From: an uncultured Opitutia bacterium
Lineage (GTDB): Bacteria; Verrucomicrobiota; Verrucomicrobiia; Opitutales; UBA953
Assembly: GCA_903921665.1 (NCBI GenBank)
Contig: CAIXQT010000119.1
Location: 1-16,469 of the forward strand
Length of the DNA stretch: 16,469 nt
Direction of reading: 5' to 3'
In this document: positions 1 to 6,044 of the stretch, one piece after another
Position numbering within the stretch: the stretch's first letter is position 1
Layout: each line of letters starts with the position of its first letter
Notes under the pieces: generated by a model
Databases searched by the model: none
Told to the model about the DNA's origin: nothing
Seen by the model: the letters and a program-made list of their open reading frames with translations, nothing else
Position numbers and translations under genes: made by a program

Positions 1-1
1 C

Positions 2-178
2 CTTTCCGTGCGCGACAACGCCACGATCACCCGCAACAAGGAAGCCGTCCTGGCCCAGTCCTATGCGCAGTCGAAGCGCGCCAGCGGCACCTCCGAGGCC
101 ACGCTGAGCCGCGAGATCAAGGCCCGCAGCCGCGAACTCGTGCAGGAGATCATCGCGGGAATCAAGTCCCTGAAGTAA
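2..178 (+). CDS. C-terminal fragment of an unidentified protein (5' end outside window)
   Basis: An open frame runs from the window edge to a TAA at 176-178 and gives 58 residues. Codon use is strongly GC-ending, like the neighbouring genes, so this looks like real coding sequence cut by the window edge. The fragment starts LSVRDNATITRNKEAV and finishes with an amphipathic, charged helix (SREIKARSRELVQEIIAGIKSLK in pieces: SREIKARSREL then VQEIIAGIKSLK). A beta-strand-rich part followed by a helix with a repeated R-E-L-x-x-E-I pattern loosely recalls the C-terminus of LPS-assembly lipoproteins of the LptE type. That resemblance is weak and I do not assign it. The HPP-family gene follows within about 40 bases on the same strand, so the two may be co-transcribed. 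Confidence 0.6.
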   Translation, partial: LSVRDNATITRNKEAVLAQSYAQSKRASGTSEATLSREIKARSRELVQEIIAGIKSLK

Positions 179-215
179 GGCCGCAGGCCTCATCTCCTTG
201 GAACTCCTGAAGAAG

Positions 216-707
216 ATGCGCGGCGACGGGGCCAGCCCTCCGCCGCGCTCCTCTCCCTCGGTCATCGTCGCGACCTCCCTCGCCGCCGTCGCCGTCATCG
301 GCGGACTGTCTTACCTGACCCGCGAATTGGAGGTCATGCTCCTGCTCGGAACCTTCGCTGCCAGCTCGCTGCTCGTCTTCGCCTACCCTGATTCGCCTTT
401 CTGCCAGCCTCGTAACGTCATCCTGGGCCATCTCATCGGCGCCGCCGTGGGCCTGGCCTTCCTGTATTTCTGCCAAGCCTCCTGGTGGTGCGACGCCCTG
501 GCCGTCGGCACGGCCATCGGCTTGATGAAACTTACCCGCACTGTCCATCCTCCGGCCTGCTCGAACCCCCTCATCATCTTCGCGCTCAAGCCCAGCTGGA
601 CTTTCCTGCTCTTTCCGACCCTGACCGGCGCGCTTCTGATCGTCTTGGTCGCCCTCTTTTATCACAACTTGCGCCGCGAAGCCCGCTGGCCCAAGTATTG
701 GTTCTGA
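216..707 (+). CDS. HPP family integral membrane protein
   Basis: A 163-residue hydrophobic protein with about five predicted membrane segments, near residues 15-34, 40-57, 67-86, 95-110 and 130-152. Two signatures of the HPP family are present: a loop of the form SPFCQPRNVILGH (residues 60-72) and TRTVHPPACSNPLI (residues 107-120) carrying the HPP triplet. Some HPP proteins in cyanobacteria and plants have been linked to nitrite transport, but most bacterial members have no assigned function. The usual HPPAGANP is HPPACSNP here, placing a cysteine beside the motif. The ATG at 216 is chosen. An in-frame TTG at 198 would add six residues, and neither start has a convincing ribosome binding site. 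The stop lies 4 bases before the RidA-family start, so the two genes are probably in one transcript. Confidence 0.85.
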   Translation: MRGDGASPPPRSSPSVIVATSLAAVAVIGGLSYLTRELEVMLLLGTFAASSLLVFAYPDSPFCQPRNVILGHLIGAAVGLAFLYFCQASWWCDALAVGTAIGLMKLTRTVHPPACSNPLIIFALKPSWTFLLFPTLTGALLIVLVALFYHNLRREARWPKYWF

Positions 708-711
708 ACTT

Positions 712-1176
712 ATGTCCTCCGTCGAAGCCCGCCTCACCGAACTCGGCCTTTCCCTGCCCACGCCGCCCGCCGCCGCCGGCGCCTATGTCCCGGCCGTCCG
801 CACCGGCAACCTGCTCTACCTCGCCGGCACCTTGCCGATGAAGGACGGCAAGGTCGCCTCGCTCGGCAAAGTCGGCCGCGAGGTCGACCTCGTCCAGGCC
901 GCGGAAGCGGCGAAGCTCTGCACGCTCAATGCGCTGGCCAACGCCAAAGCCGCCCTCGGCTCGCTTGACCGCGTGGTGCGCGTGGTGATGGTCAACGGCT
1001 TCGTCAACGGCGTCGACGGCTTCAGCGACAGCCCGAAGGTCCTCAACGGCGCTTCGGAATTCCTGCTGCAGGTCTTCGGCGACGCCGGCAAGCACGCGCG
1101 AGCCGCCGTCTCCGTCAACGGACTGCCGCTCGGCGTTTCCGTCGAGGTCCAGATCGTGCTCGAAGTCCGCGACTGA
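712..1176 (+). CDS. RidA family protein (YjgF/YER057c/UK114)
   Basis: A 154-residue protein matching the longer RidA subgroup (about 150 residues, against about 130 for classical RidA). Classical RidA hydrolyses reactive enamine/imine intermediates released by PLP enzymes, but substrates of this longer subgroup are less clear. Seen in the sequence: the N-terminal pattern EARLTELGLSLP, the strand LLYLAGTLPMKDGKV, and the C-terminal block KHARAAVSVNGLPLGVSVEV. In that block Arg130 sits where the family has its carboxylate-binding arginine, and Glu145 sits where the conserved acidic residue falls. The ATG at 712 follows the HPP gene by 4 bases, with no Shine-Dalgarno motif. It ends 6 bases from the stop of the convergent TolA-like gene. 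There are no signs of truncation. Confidence 0.9.
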   Translation: MSSVEARLTELGLSLPTPPAAAGAYVPAVRTGNLLYLAGTLPMKDGKVASLGKVGREVDLVQAAEAAKLCTLNALANAKAALGSLDRVVRVVMVNGFVNGVDGFSDSPKVLNGASEFLLQVFGDAGKHARAAVSVNGLPLGVSVEVQIVLEVRD

Positions 1177-1182
1177 GACCGC

Positions 1183-1983
1183 TCAGCCGTCGGACAGGCT
1201 GACCTTGGTGAAGTCGATCTTGAAGGCCAAGCCCTTGGGGGGCTTGCCGCAATTGCCGACCATACCGCAGGCGCGCTTCACCAACTCCGCCATGCGGGCG
1301 TCGCCGGGTTTCGTCAGCCAACCGGAGAACGTAACGAAGCCGGAGGCATCGACGGAAACCGTGACGCCACAGGAACCGCCGGTGGCGACCGAAGAGCCTT
1401 CGGCCGCGACAAGCTCGTTCCAGGCCGTCCGCAGACGTGCCTGGACTTCGCCCGCATAGATCGCCTGTTCGGAGGCCGAGCCACCTTCACCGCCATTGTC
1501 ACCGGCGCCGTAGCTGCGACCCTTCTTGACCGAGACACCACCGATGCCGCCGGTCTTGCTGGAACCCGACTTACCGCCCTTCGACTTCAAGAACTCTCCC
1601 AGCGTAGTCTTGCCCGAGCTGCTGCTCGCGCCCGACTTGGAGGAAGCTTTGGCCATCGTCTTGGCCGAACTCTGGGACGAGGCCGCGGCTTGTTCCGCCT
1701 GCTCGCGCTCTTTCAGGATCTTATCGACGTCGAGTTTCTTGAGGCGAATGCGGGCGACGCCATTATTCGAACCGGCCTCGGAACCCTGGGCCACGCCGGC
1801 CTTCTTGCCGACCTCGCCGGGGCGCTTGCCCGGGATGCCGTTCAGGTCGATCAGCAGCGGGTCGACGGGTTCGACGACCTCACCAGGGTGGCGCGCGGCA
1901 TACCAGGAAAACCCGATGATCGCGCCTAGGATGCCGAGGTGTACCGCGACGGAACCGATCCAGCCTTTGCCTCCGCTCGACAT
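1183..1983 (-). CDS. TolA/TonB-like energy transducer protein
   Basis: A 266-residue protein, last gene of a three-gene - strand operon. Residues about 9-28 form one membrane anchor containing S11-x3-H15, the Ser/His pair typical of the TonB and TolA anchors that contact the proton channel. A low-complexity linker rich in Ser, Gly and Lys (about 90-170) would span the periplasm. The C-terminal 95 residues contain YAGEVQARLRTAWNE, CGVTVSVDASGFV and a GKPPKGLAFKIDF ending. Their order resembles TolA domain III, where a YAGQIK-like helix, a strand and a KPP motif occur. The C-terminal domain has three cysteines (205, 239, 245), so a disulfide is possible. It is much shorter than E. coli TolA. 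TolA-like is preferred over TonB because of these motifs, but the choice is an inference. The ATG follows the upstream stop after 1 base. Confidence 0.8.
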   Translation of the reverse strand: MSSGGKGWIGSVAVHLGILGAIIGFSWYAARHPGEVVEPVDPLLIDLNGIPGKRPGEVGKKAGVAQGSEAGSNNGVARIRLKKLDVDKILKEREQAEQAAASSQSSAKTMAKASSKSGASSSSGKTTLGEFLKSKGGKSGSSKTGGIGGVSVKKGRSYGAGDNGGEGGSASEQAIYAGEVQARLRTAWNELVAAEGSSVATGGSCGVTVSVDASGFVTFSGWLTKPGDARMAELVKRACGMVGNCGKPPKGLAFKIDFTKVSLSDG

Positions 1984-1984
1984 C

Positions 1985-2410
1985 TCAGCGCGTCTCGGTG
2001 TCCAGTCCCGCCTTGGTCAGTCCTTTGGCCCGGGCGGCCGAGAGGACGTCGATGATTTTCTGATAGGACAGCACGCCGTCGCCGCGGATGCGCAGCACCG
2101 GCTGGTCTGCTTCCGGCAGGGCGGCGAGGACGGCGAACTCCGCCTCCAGCTGGGCGAAGGTCACGGAGCGGGAACCGATGGAGTAACCGCCATTACGGTC
2201 GATGCTCACGAAACGATATTGGACCTTGGTGTCAGGGGACTTGCCCGCGCCCTTCTCGGCCTTGGGCAAGTTGACCGCGGTCGTCTGCTCGAGCACCGGC
2301 GTGGCGATCATGAAGATGATCAGCAGCACGAAGCAAAGGTCCAGCATCGGCGTGACGTTCAGCTCACTGATGACGTGGAGCCGGTTGGGTCTGGAAAACG
2401 AGCGGGCCAT
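1985..2410 (-). CDS. ExbD/TolR family biopolymer transport protein
   Basis: A 141-residue protein with the family hallmark ISELNVTPMLDLCFVLLIIFM near residues 14-34 (seen as ISELNVTPMLD then LCFVLLIIFM). The membrane aspartate Asp24 corresponds to the proton-carrying residue of TolR and ExbD. After the single membrane segment comes a periplasmic domain of about 100 residues with a VLRIRGDGVLSYQKIIDVLSA motif (split: VLRIRGDGV, SYQKIIDVLSA), typical of the family's C-terminal fold. It would work with the adjacent channel subunit to turn proton flow into movement of the TolA/TonB-like protein. It sits between those two genes, 6 bases after the channel gene and 1 base before the transducer gene, so translation is probably coupled. 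No Shine-Dalgarno motif is visible. Confidence 0.92.
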   Translation of the reverse strand: MARSFSRPNRLHVISELNVTPMLDLCFVLLIIFMIATPVLEQTTAVNLPKAEKGAGKSPDTKVQYRFVSIDRNGGYSIGSRSVTFAQLEAEFAVLAALPEADQPVLRIRGDGVLSYQKIIDVLSAARAKGLTKAGLDTETR

Positions 2411-2416
2411 GCGGGC

Positions 2417-3259
2417 TTACTGCGCGTCTTCCCAGCCCGGCAAGGCCGTGGGAGTTTCAGCGACGGGGAGCGGGGCGACCTCGGCGGTCGGGGCCGGAGC
2501 GGCGGCGCGAAGCAGACGGTCGCGTTCCTGCGCGGCCTCGAAATTACGACGGGCCTCGCCTTCGAGTTCCAGCTCCACGCGGTCCGCGAGCGAGCTGGCG
2601 AAGTTCTCGAGCTCGGTCGTCATGATCTTCACCTGCGTGAGAAGGTAGTTGTAACCGAAGGTGGCGGGAATCGCGACGAGCAGGCCGAGGGTCGTGGTGA
2701 CGAGCGCGCCGCAGACGCCGGGGGCGAGCTGGGCGATGCTGGCCTTTTCGGTCAGCGCGCCGAAGGTGACCATCACGCCCCAGACCGTGCCGAGCAGGCC
2801 GAGGAAAGGACCGCCCGAAACCAGCGAGCTCAGCAGCACCATCTTGTCCTCGTACTTCACCATCGTCCGGGCGACGCCACGCTGGACCGCGTTCTCGACG
2901 TGACCCATGCAGAGGGTGACGTCCGACTTGCGGACGAGGCGACCCTTGTGGCGTTGGACGGCGGACACCGCTTCGGCGACCAGGAACTCGTAAGGTCCGA
3001 GATTGGAGCCACGCGGGAAATTAAGCGCGACGACGGAGGCCTCGTCACGGAGGCGACGTTCGAACGCATGGTTGCGACGACGAAGCTCCTGGACGTCGGA
3101 CCACTTCTGGATCATCGCGCCCCAACCGATGAAGGAACAGATGAGCAAGACGACGGCGACGGCCATGCCGGCGCTGTCCATCTGCTTGAAATACCAGAGA
3201 GCGCCCTTTTCGGTCTCGGCCAGCACAAGCATGAGTACGGGAGAAAGCATCGCTTTCAT
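2417..3259 (-). CDS. MotA/TolQ/ExbB proton channel family protein
   Basis: About 280 residues. Membrane segments are visible near 30-50, 145-170 and 180-205. The second contains LVSGGPFLGLLGTVWGVM, the most conserved stretch of the family. The third contains GALVTTTLGLLVAIPATF, which has the threonines lining the proton path. A proline/alanine-rich cytoplasmic tail follows (about 245-280). The protein would form the stator pore with the ExbD/TolR protein encoded next. The first gene of the operon, it starts 88 bases from the divergent zinc/UVR gene. I choose the ATG at 3259. A TTG at 3265 and an ATG at 3250 are also in frame, and none has a ribosome binding site. TolQ and ExbB cannot be told apart by sequence inspection alone; the TolA-like partner favours TolQ. 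Confidence 0.92.
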   Translation of the reverse strand: MKAMLSPVLMLVLAETEKGALWYFKQMDSAGMAVAVVLLICSFIGWGAMIQKWSDVQELRRRNHAFERRLRDEASVVALNFPRGSNLGPYEFLVAEAVSAVQRHKGRLVRKSDVTLCMGHVENAVQRGVARTMVKYEDKMVLLSSLVSGGPFLGLLGTVWGVMVTFGALTEKASIAQLAPGVCGALVTTTLGLLVAIPATFGYNYLLTQVKIMTTELENFASSLADRVELELEGEARRNFEAAQERDRLLRAAAPAPTAEVAPLPVAETPTALPGWEDAQ

Positions 3260-3347
3260 AGGCAATCCGCCGTCGGCATGGCTTCAACCTGAAAAGGTTC
3301 GTCGTCGCACTTGAATCCGAGGCGGTTCGCCTGCACTGTGACCCCGC
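3260..3347. promoter_or_regulatory. divergent intergenic region (Tol-like operon / UVR-motif gene)
   Basis: This 88-base gap separates two genes transcribed away from each other and so should hold both promoters. I cannot point to a convincing -35/-10 pair on either strand. It contains a short inverted repeat, AACCT-GAAA-AGGTT at 3286-3299, which could be a small operator half or a weak hairpin in the leader of the - strand operon. This is inferred from position only. Confidence 0.4.
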
Positions 3348-3833
3348 TTGATTCCTCGTCCGCCATCCTGCCAGGGCTGCGTCCAGAACGCCGCCGTGTA
3401 CTTCACCCTCGTCGCCGGGGGTAAGGCGGAGACCTATGCCTGCTGCCAAGGCTGCCCCTCCCTGCTGACGGACTCGATTCTCCCCTCCCTCGCACTGGGG
3501 TTGAAGCTGACCGTGCCGACCCCCGTCGGCCGGGGCAAGTGCCCCACCTGCGGCTTCCGCTGGGCCGACTTCGACCGAGTCCACCGCTTCGGCTGCGCGA
3601 CTTGCTACGAGGCCCATGCCCCCCAGGCCCTCGCCACGATCGCCCGGATCCAGCCCGGACTCGAGCACCACGGCCGCCGGCCTTACGACGCAGCGGCCGA
3701 CCGTGAAGCCAAGCTGACCAAGGCGCGGGGGCTCCTGAAAGCCGCCATGAAGGAAGAAGACTACGAGACCGCGGCGGTCCTCCGGGATCAGATCGCCGAA
3801 CTTGAGCGCGGCCACCCCGAGCCCAAGTCCTGA
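3348..3833 (+). CDS. McsA-like zinc-finger protein with UVR motif
   Basis: A 161-residue soluble protein. The N-terminal part has paired cysteine motifs C8-x2-C11 and C32/C33-x2-C36, then C65-x2-C68 and C83-x2-C86, giving two probable zinc knuckles. The C-terminus, about residues 121-153, reads KLTKARGLLKAAMKEEDYE then TAAVLRDQIAELE, a clear UvrB/UvrC (UVR) interaction helix. This order matches McsA, the activator of the McsB protein-arginine kinase in Firmicutes, and related UVR-motif proteins of other phyla. No mcsB, clpC or ctsR lies beside it here. An in-frame stop (TGA, 3339-3341) lies just upstream, so the TTG at 3348 is the earliest start. It puts the first CxxC at residue 8, as in McsA. 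surE follows 10 bases downstream. Confidence 0.85.
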   Translation: MIPRPPSCQGCVQNAAVYFTLVAGGKAETYACCQGCPSLLTDSILPSLALGLKLTVPTPVGRGKCPTCGFRWADFDRVHRFGCATCYEAHAPQALATIARIQPGLEHHGRRPYDAAADREAKLTKARGLLKAAMKEEDYETAAVLRDQIAELERGHPEPKS

Positions 3834-3843
3834 CCTTTTTAGG

Positions 3844-4611
3844 ATGAAGCCCGTAGCCCTGCTGACCAATGACGACGGTATCAACGCCGCCTTCCTCCAT
3901 GCCCTGGTCGCCGCCTGCGTGGCCGAAGGGTTCGACGTCGTCGTCGCCGCCCCCTCGGGCGAACGTAGCTGGATCGGTCGTGCCTTCAGCCGCCACCGCG
4001 AAGTCAACCTCGCCGACTACCCCAACCTCGGCCGCCAGGCTTGGTCCATCGACGGCACCCCTTCCGACTGCGTCAATATCGCCCTCGGTCACCTGCTGCC
4101 CGTGAAGCCCGACGTGGTGCTCTCCGGCATCAATATCGGCTTCAATGCCACGATGCCGCTCTGCCTGAGCTCCGGCACGCTCGCCGGCGCGACCGAAGGC
4201 ACCTCCTGGGGACTCCCGGCGGTGGCCTGCTCGCTCGACCTCGAGCAATCGCTCTTCGAACAGGTGCACCGGAACTCCTCCGTCTGCCCCCCCGCCCTCC
4301 GCCCCCACCTCGAAGCCGCCTGTCGCCATGCCGCCCGCTTCGCGAAGGGACTCGTCGGCCAGCCCAGCCACGGCCTGCTCGTGCATAGCCTCAACTACCC
4401 CGCCACCGTCAATGACGGCACCGCGATGGAGCGGAGCACCCCCGCGCTGGTCCGCCATGGCTCCCTTTTCAAACGTTCGGCTCAGGGCTTCACGTTCGCC
4501 TGGAACGACGGCGAGAACCTGACCACCGACGAACAATCAGACCTCGCCGTCTTGGAGCGAGGTCTGATCAGCCACACCGTCTTCGACTTCGGCGCCACCG
4601 CGCCGCTCTGA
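3844..4611 (+). CDS. surE: 5'/3'-nucleotidase SurE
   Basis: A 255-residue protein of the SurE phosphatase family, which removes phosphate from nucleoside monophosphates with a divalent metal. Metal ligands are visible: Asp10-Asp11 in LLTNDDGI, Ser38 in AAPSGERS and Asn97 in LSGINIG. The family's SGT-x-A-A-x-E-G segment appears as SSGTLAGATEGTSWGLPA. The usual NLG-D-x-x-Y loop is replaced by FNATMPLCL, so the loop near the active site departs from the E. coli enzyme. The ATG at 3844 places LLTNDDG at residues 6-12, as expected. A frame extending 14 codons further upstream overlaps the preceding gene and is not needed. The preceding UVR gene ends 10 bases earlier. It converges with the His-rich membrane protein gene, leaving only 6 bases between the stops. 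Confidence 0.93.
   Translation: MKPVALLTNDDGINAAFLHALVAACVAEGFDVVVAAPSGERSWIGRAFSRHREVNLADYPNLGRQAWSIDGTPSDCVNIALGHLLPVKPDVVLSGINIGFNATMPLCLSSGTLAGATEGTSWGLPAVACSLDLEQSLFEQVHRNSSVCPPALRPHLEAACRHAARFAKGLVGQPSHGLLVHSLNYPATVNDGTAMERSTPALVRHGSLFKRSAQGFTFAWNDGENLTTDEQSDLAVLERGLISHTVFDFGATAPL
4536..4568. repeat. perfect inverted repeat inside the 3' end of surE
   Basis: ATCAGACCTCGC at 4536-4547 is matched by its exact reverse complement GCGAGGTCTGAT at 4557-4568, giving a 12-bp stem and a 9-base loop. It lies within the surE coding sequence, about 45 bases before the stop, and codes for QSDLAVLERGLIS. No T-tract follows, so it is not a standard intrinsic terminator. It is a candidate for mRNA stabilisation or for attenuating convergent read-through. 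Confidence 0.7.
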
Positions 4612-4617
4612 GCCGAC

Positions 4618-5253
4618 TCAGTGCGTGTGCCCGTGATCGTGGCCGTCGCCATGATCATGGTCGTGGTCATGATGACCTTCGCCGGCGAAGAACACCGGCA
4701 GGAGGAGCACCAGTCCGCCGATGAAGGCAGGGGCGTAGGCGTTACGCAGGCCATGGGCCGCGAGGAAAGGATAGAAGGCCACGTAACTGGCGAAGGCCCA
4801 GGCACCCAGATGGTTGGTGAAGATCCAGAGGCCCTTGAGGCCGCCGTCGTTGGCCCGGCGCTGGACGTAGACAGACAGGAAACCGGCGAAGAAGATCGCG
4901 GACAGGATCAGCAGGAAGACGGCGAACGGAGCCCAACCTTCGACGGCATGGTGGTGAATCTCTTCGGCCTGCTTCTTGAGCTCGGGCGCGGCCGCCGCTT
5001 CGGCGGCGGCGACGGCGGCCTTCTCGTCGAAAGCCTTGCCCTTGGCGGCAGCCTTGGCCTTGGCGACGGACTTCTCCACAAGGGCGGCCTTGACGGCGGC
5101 CTCCTTGGCATGGGCGCCAGCCTCAGGAAGAGTATGGCTCATGTAGTGGTAGGCACCGACGGAAACCCCGTAAAAGACCGCGCCCAGGAGGACGGTATTG
5201 ATGGCCAGGCCGAGGCGGCCGAGGGGCTTGGTAAGATCCAGCGAGAAGCTCAT
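4618..5253 (-). CDS. membrane protein with C-terminal His/Asp-rich metal-binding tail, function unknown
   Basis: A 211-residue protein that I cannot assign to a family. Visible in order: a first membrane segment (about 15-35); a long charged, alanine/lysine-rich helix without prolines (about 45-88), possibly coiled coil; HHH at 100-102; three further membrane segments (about 107-130, 141-160, 172-190); and a 21-residue tail after FFAGEG that alternates His with Asp or Gly (nine His, five Asp). Such tails bind Zn, Ni, Co or Cu in other proteins, but nothing here marks it as a known transporter. The ATG at 5253 opens on SFSLDLTKPLGRLG. A longer frame to 5412 would run through the divergent promoter and into the HAD gene, so it is rejected. 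It stands alone on the - strand, converging with surE and divergent from the HAD phosphatase. Confidence 0.85.
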   Translation of the reverse strand: MSFSLDLTKPLGRLGLAINTVLLGAVFYGVSVGAYHYMSHTLPEAGAHAKEAAVKAALVEKSVAKAKAAAKGKAFDEKAAVAAAEAAAAPELKKQAEEIHHHAVEGWAPFAVFLLILSAIFFAGFLSVYVQRRANDGGLKGLWIFTNHLGAWAFASYVAFYPFLAAHGLRNAYAPAFIGGLVLLLPVFFAGEGHHDHDHDHGDGHDHGHTH

Positions 5254-5341
5254 GGGAAGGTGGCGGCAACCTAGGGGAGCAGGCCAAGCGTGCAAATCCA
5301 AACTTGGAATCTCGCCCCGCTGCCTCCTGATTGAGCGCCGC
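5254..5341. promoter_or_regulatory. divergent intergenic region (His-rich membrane protein / HAD phosphatase)
   Basis: This 88-base gap between divergent starts must carry both promoters. I see no clear sigma-70-type pair. A short dyad, TCCAA-AC-TTGGA, lies at 5297-5308 near its centre and could be a regulator site for either gene. The regulatory role is inferred from position and symmetry only. Confidence 0.4.
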
Positions 5342-6001
5342 ATGGCCCGTCCCCTTCCCGAAACCGTCCTTTTCGACCTCGATGGCACCCTGGTCGACAA
5401 CTTCGAGGCCATCCATCGCTGCTACGACGACGTGATGAGCATGATGGGGCTGCCCGGCGTGACCTTGGAACAGATCCGACGCGCCGTGGGCGGCTCGGTC
5501 AACGTCACGGTCGTCAAGCTGGCCGGCGAGGCCAACGCGCCCACCGCCACCCGCCTCTTCCGCGAACACTTCCCTTCCGTGATGTACCACGGCCTGCGCG
5601 CCTACCCCGGCTGCCGCGAGATCCTCGTCGCCCTGCGCGCCCGAGGCGTGCGGGTCGCGGTGTATACCAACAAGGACGACGCCAACTCGAAGAAGATCAT
5701 GGAGCACCTTGGGCTCGATGACGCCGTCGACGCGGTCTTCGGCACCAATGTCCACCCTTGGCGCAAGCCCCAGCCGGAGTTCACGCATTTCGTCTTGTCC
5801 ACGCTGAAAGCCGACCCGCTCCGGACGGTCATGGTCGGCGACTCGCCGTTCGACATCGCCACCGCCCGCAACGGCAAGCTGGCCGCGATCCATTGCGTGA
5901 CGACCGGCAGCCATACCGCGGAGGAACTCGCCCCCTACGCCCCGGACACCGTCCACGCCGGCCTGGCCGAACTGGGCCGCGAGGCCTTCGGCTTGGGTTG
6001 A
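5342..6001 (+). CDS. HAD family phosphatase, phosphoglycolate phosphatase-like
   Basis: A 219-residue HAD hydrolase with all four motifs. Motif I is LFDLDGTLVD, with nucleophile Asp12 and acid Asp14. Motif II is VAVYTNKD with Thr109. Motif III is Lys142 in WRKPQPE. Motif IV is VMVGDSPFDIATARN with Asp167 and Asp171. An all-helical cap lies between motifs I and II (about 17-85). The order and length fit the Gph/PGP subgroup, which often dephosphorylates 2-phosphoglycolate formed during repair of 3'-phosphoglycolate DNA ends. Substrates cannot be fixed from sequence, and pyrophosphatase PpaX-like activity is an alternative. The ATG at 5342 sets motif I at the expected distance from the N-terminus. 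A longer frame from 5198 overlaps the divergent gene and is not used. RecD2 follows within about 40 bases on the same strand. Confidence 0.88.
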   Translation: MARPLPETVLFDLDGTLVDNFEAIHRCYDDVMSMMGLPGVTLEQIRRAVGGSVNVTVVKLAGEANAPTATRLFREHFPSVMYHGLRAYPGCREILVALRARGVRVAVYTNKDDANSKKIMEHLGLDDAVDAVFGTNVHPWRKPQPEFTHFVLSTLKADPLRTVMVGDSPFDIATARNGKLAAIHCVTTGSHTAEELAPYAPDTVHAGLAELGREAFGLG

Positions 6002-6044
6002 TTTTCGTTTCGCCCCCGCCCCGCAGGGGTGATTGGCTCACCGC

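Noticed and set aside
1170..1192. Possible bidirectional terminator between the RidA and TolA-like genes (CTGAG-ACCG-CTCAG)
   Set aside because: The stem is only 5 bp and is formed largely by the two stop regions, with no T-tract on either side.
1526..3292. 588-codon open frame on the + strand across the Tol-like operon
   Set aside because: It is antisense to three well-supported genes, has no recognisable domain, and long antisense frames are expected at this GC content.
4981..5110. Repeat-like GCC/GGC-rich tract
   Set aside because: Explained by the alanine/lysine-rich helix of the membrane protein. No exact tandem unit was found.
5254..5412. N-terminal extension of the His-tailed membrane protein
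   Set aside because: It would cross the divergent promoter region and the HAD gene start. The extra residues are Arg-rich and look non-coding.
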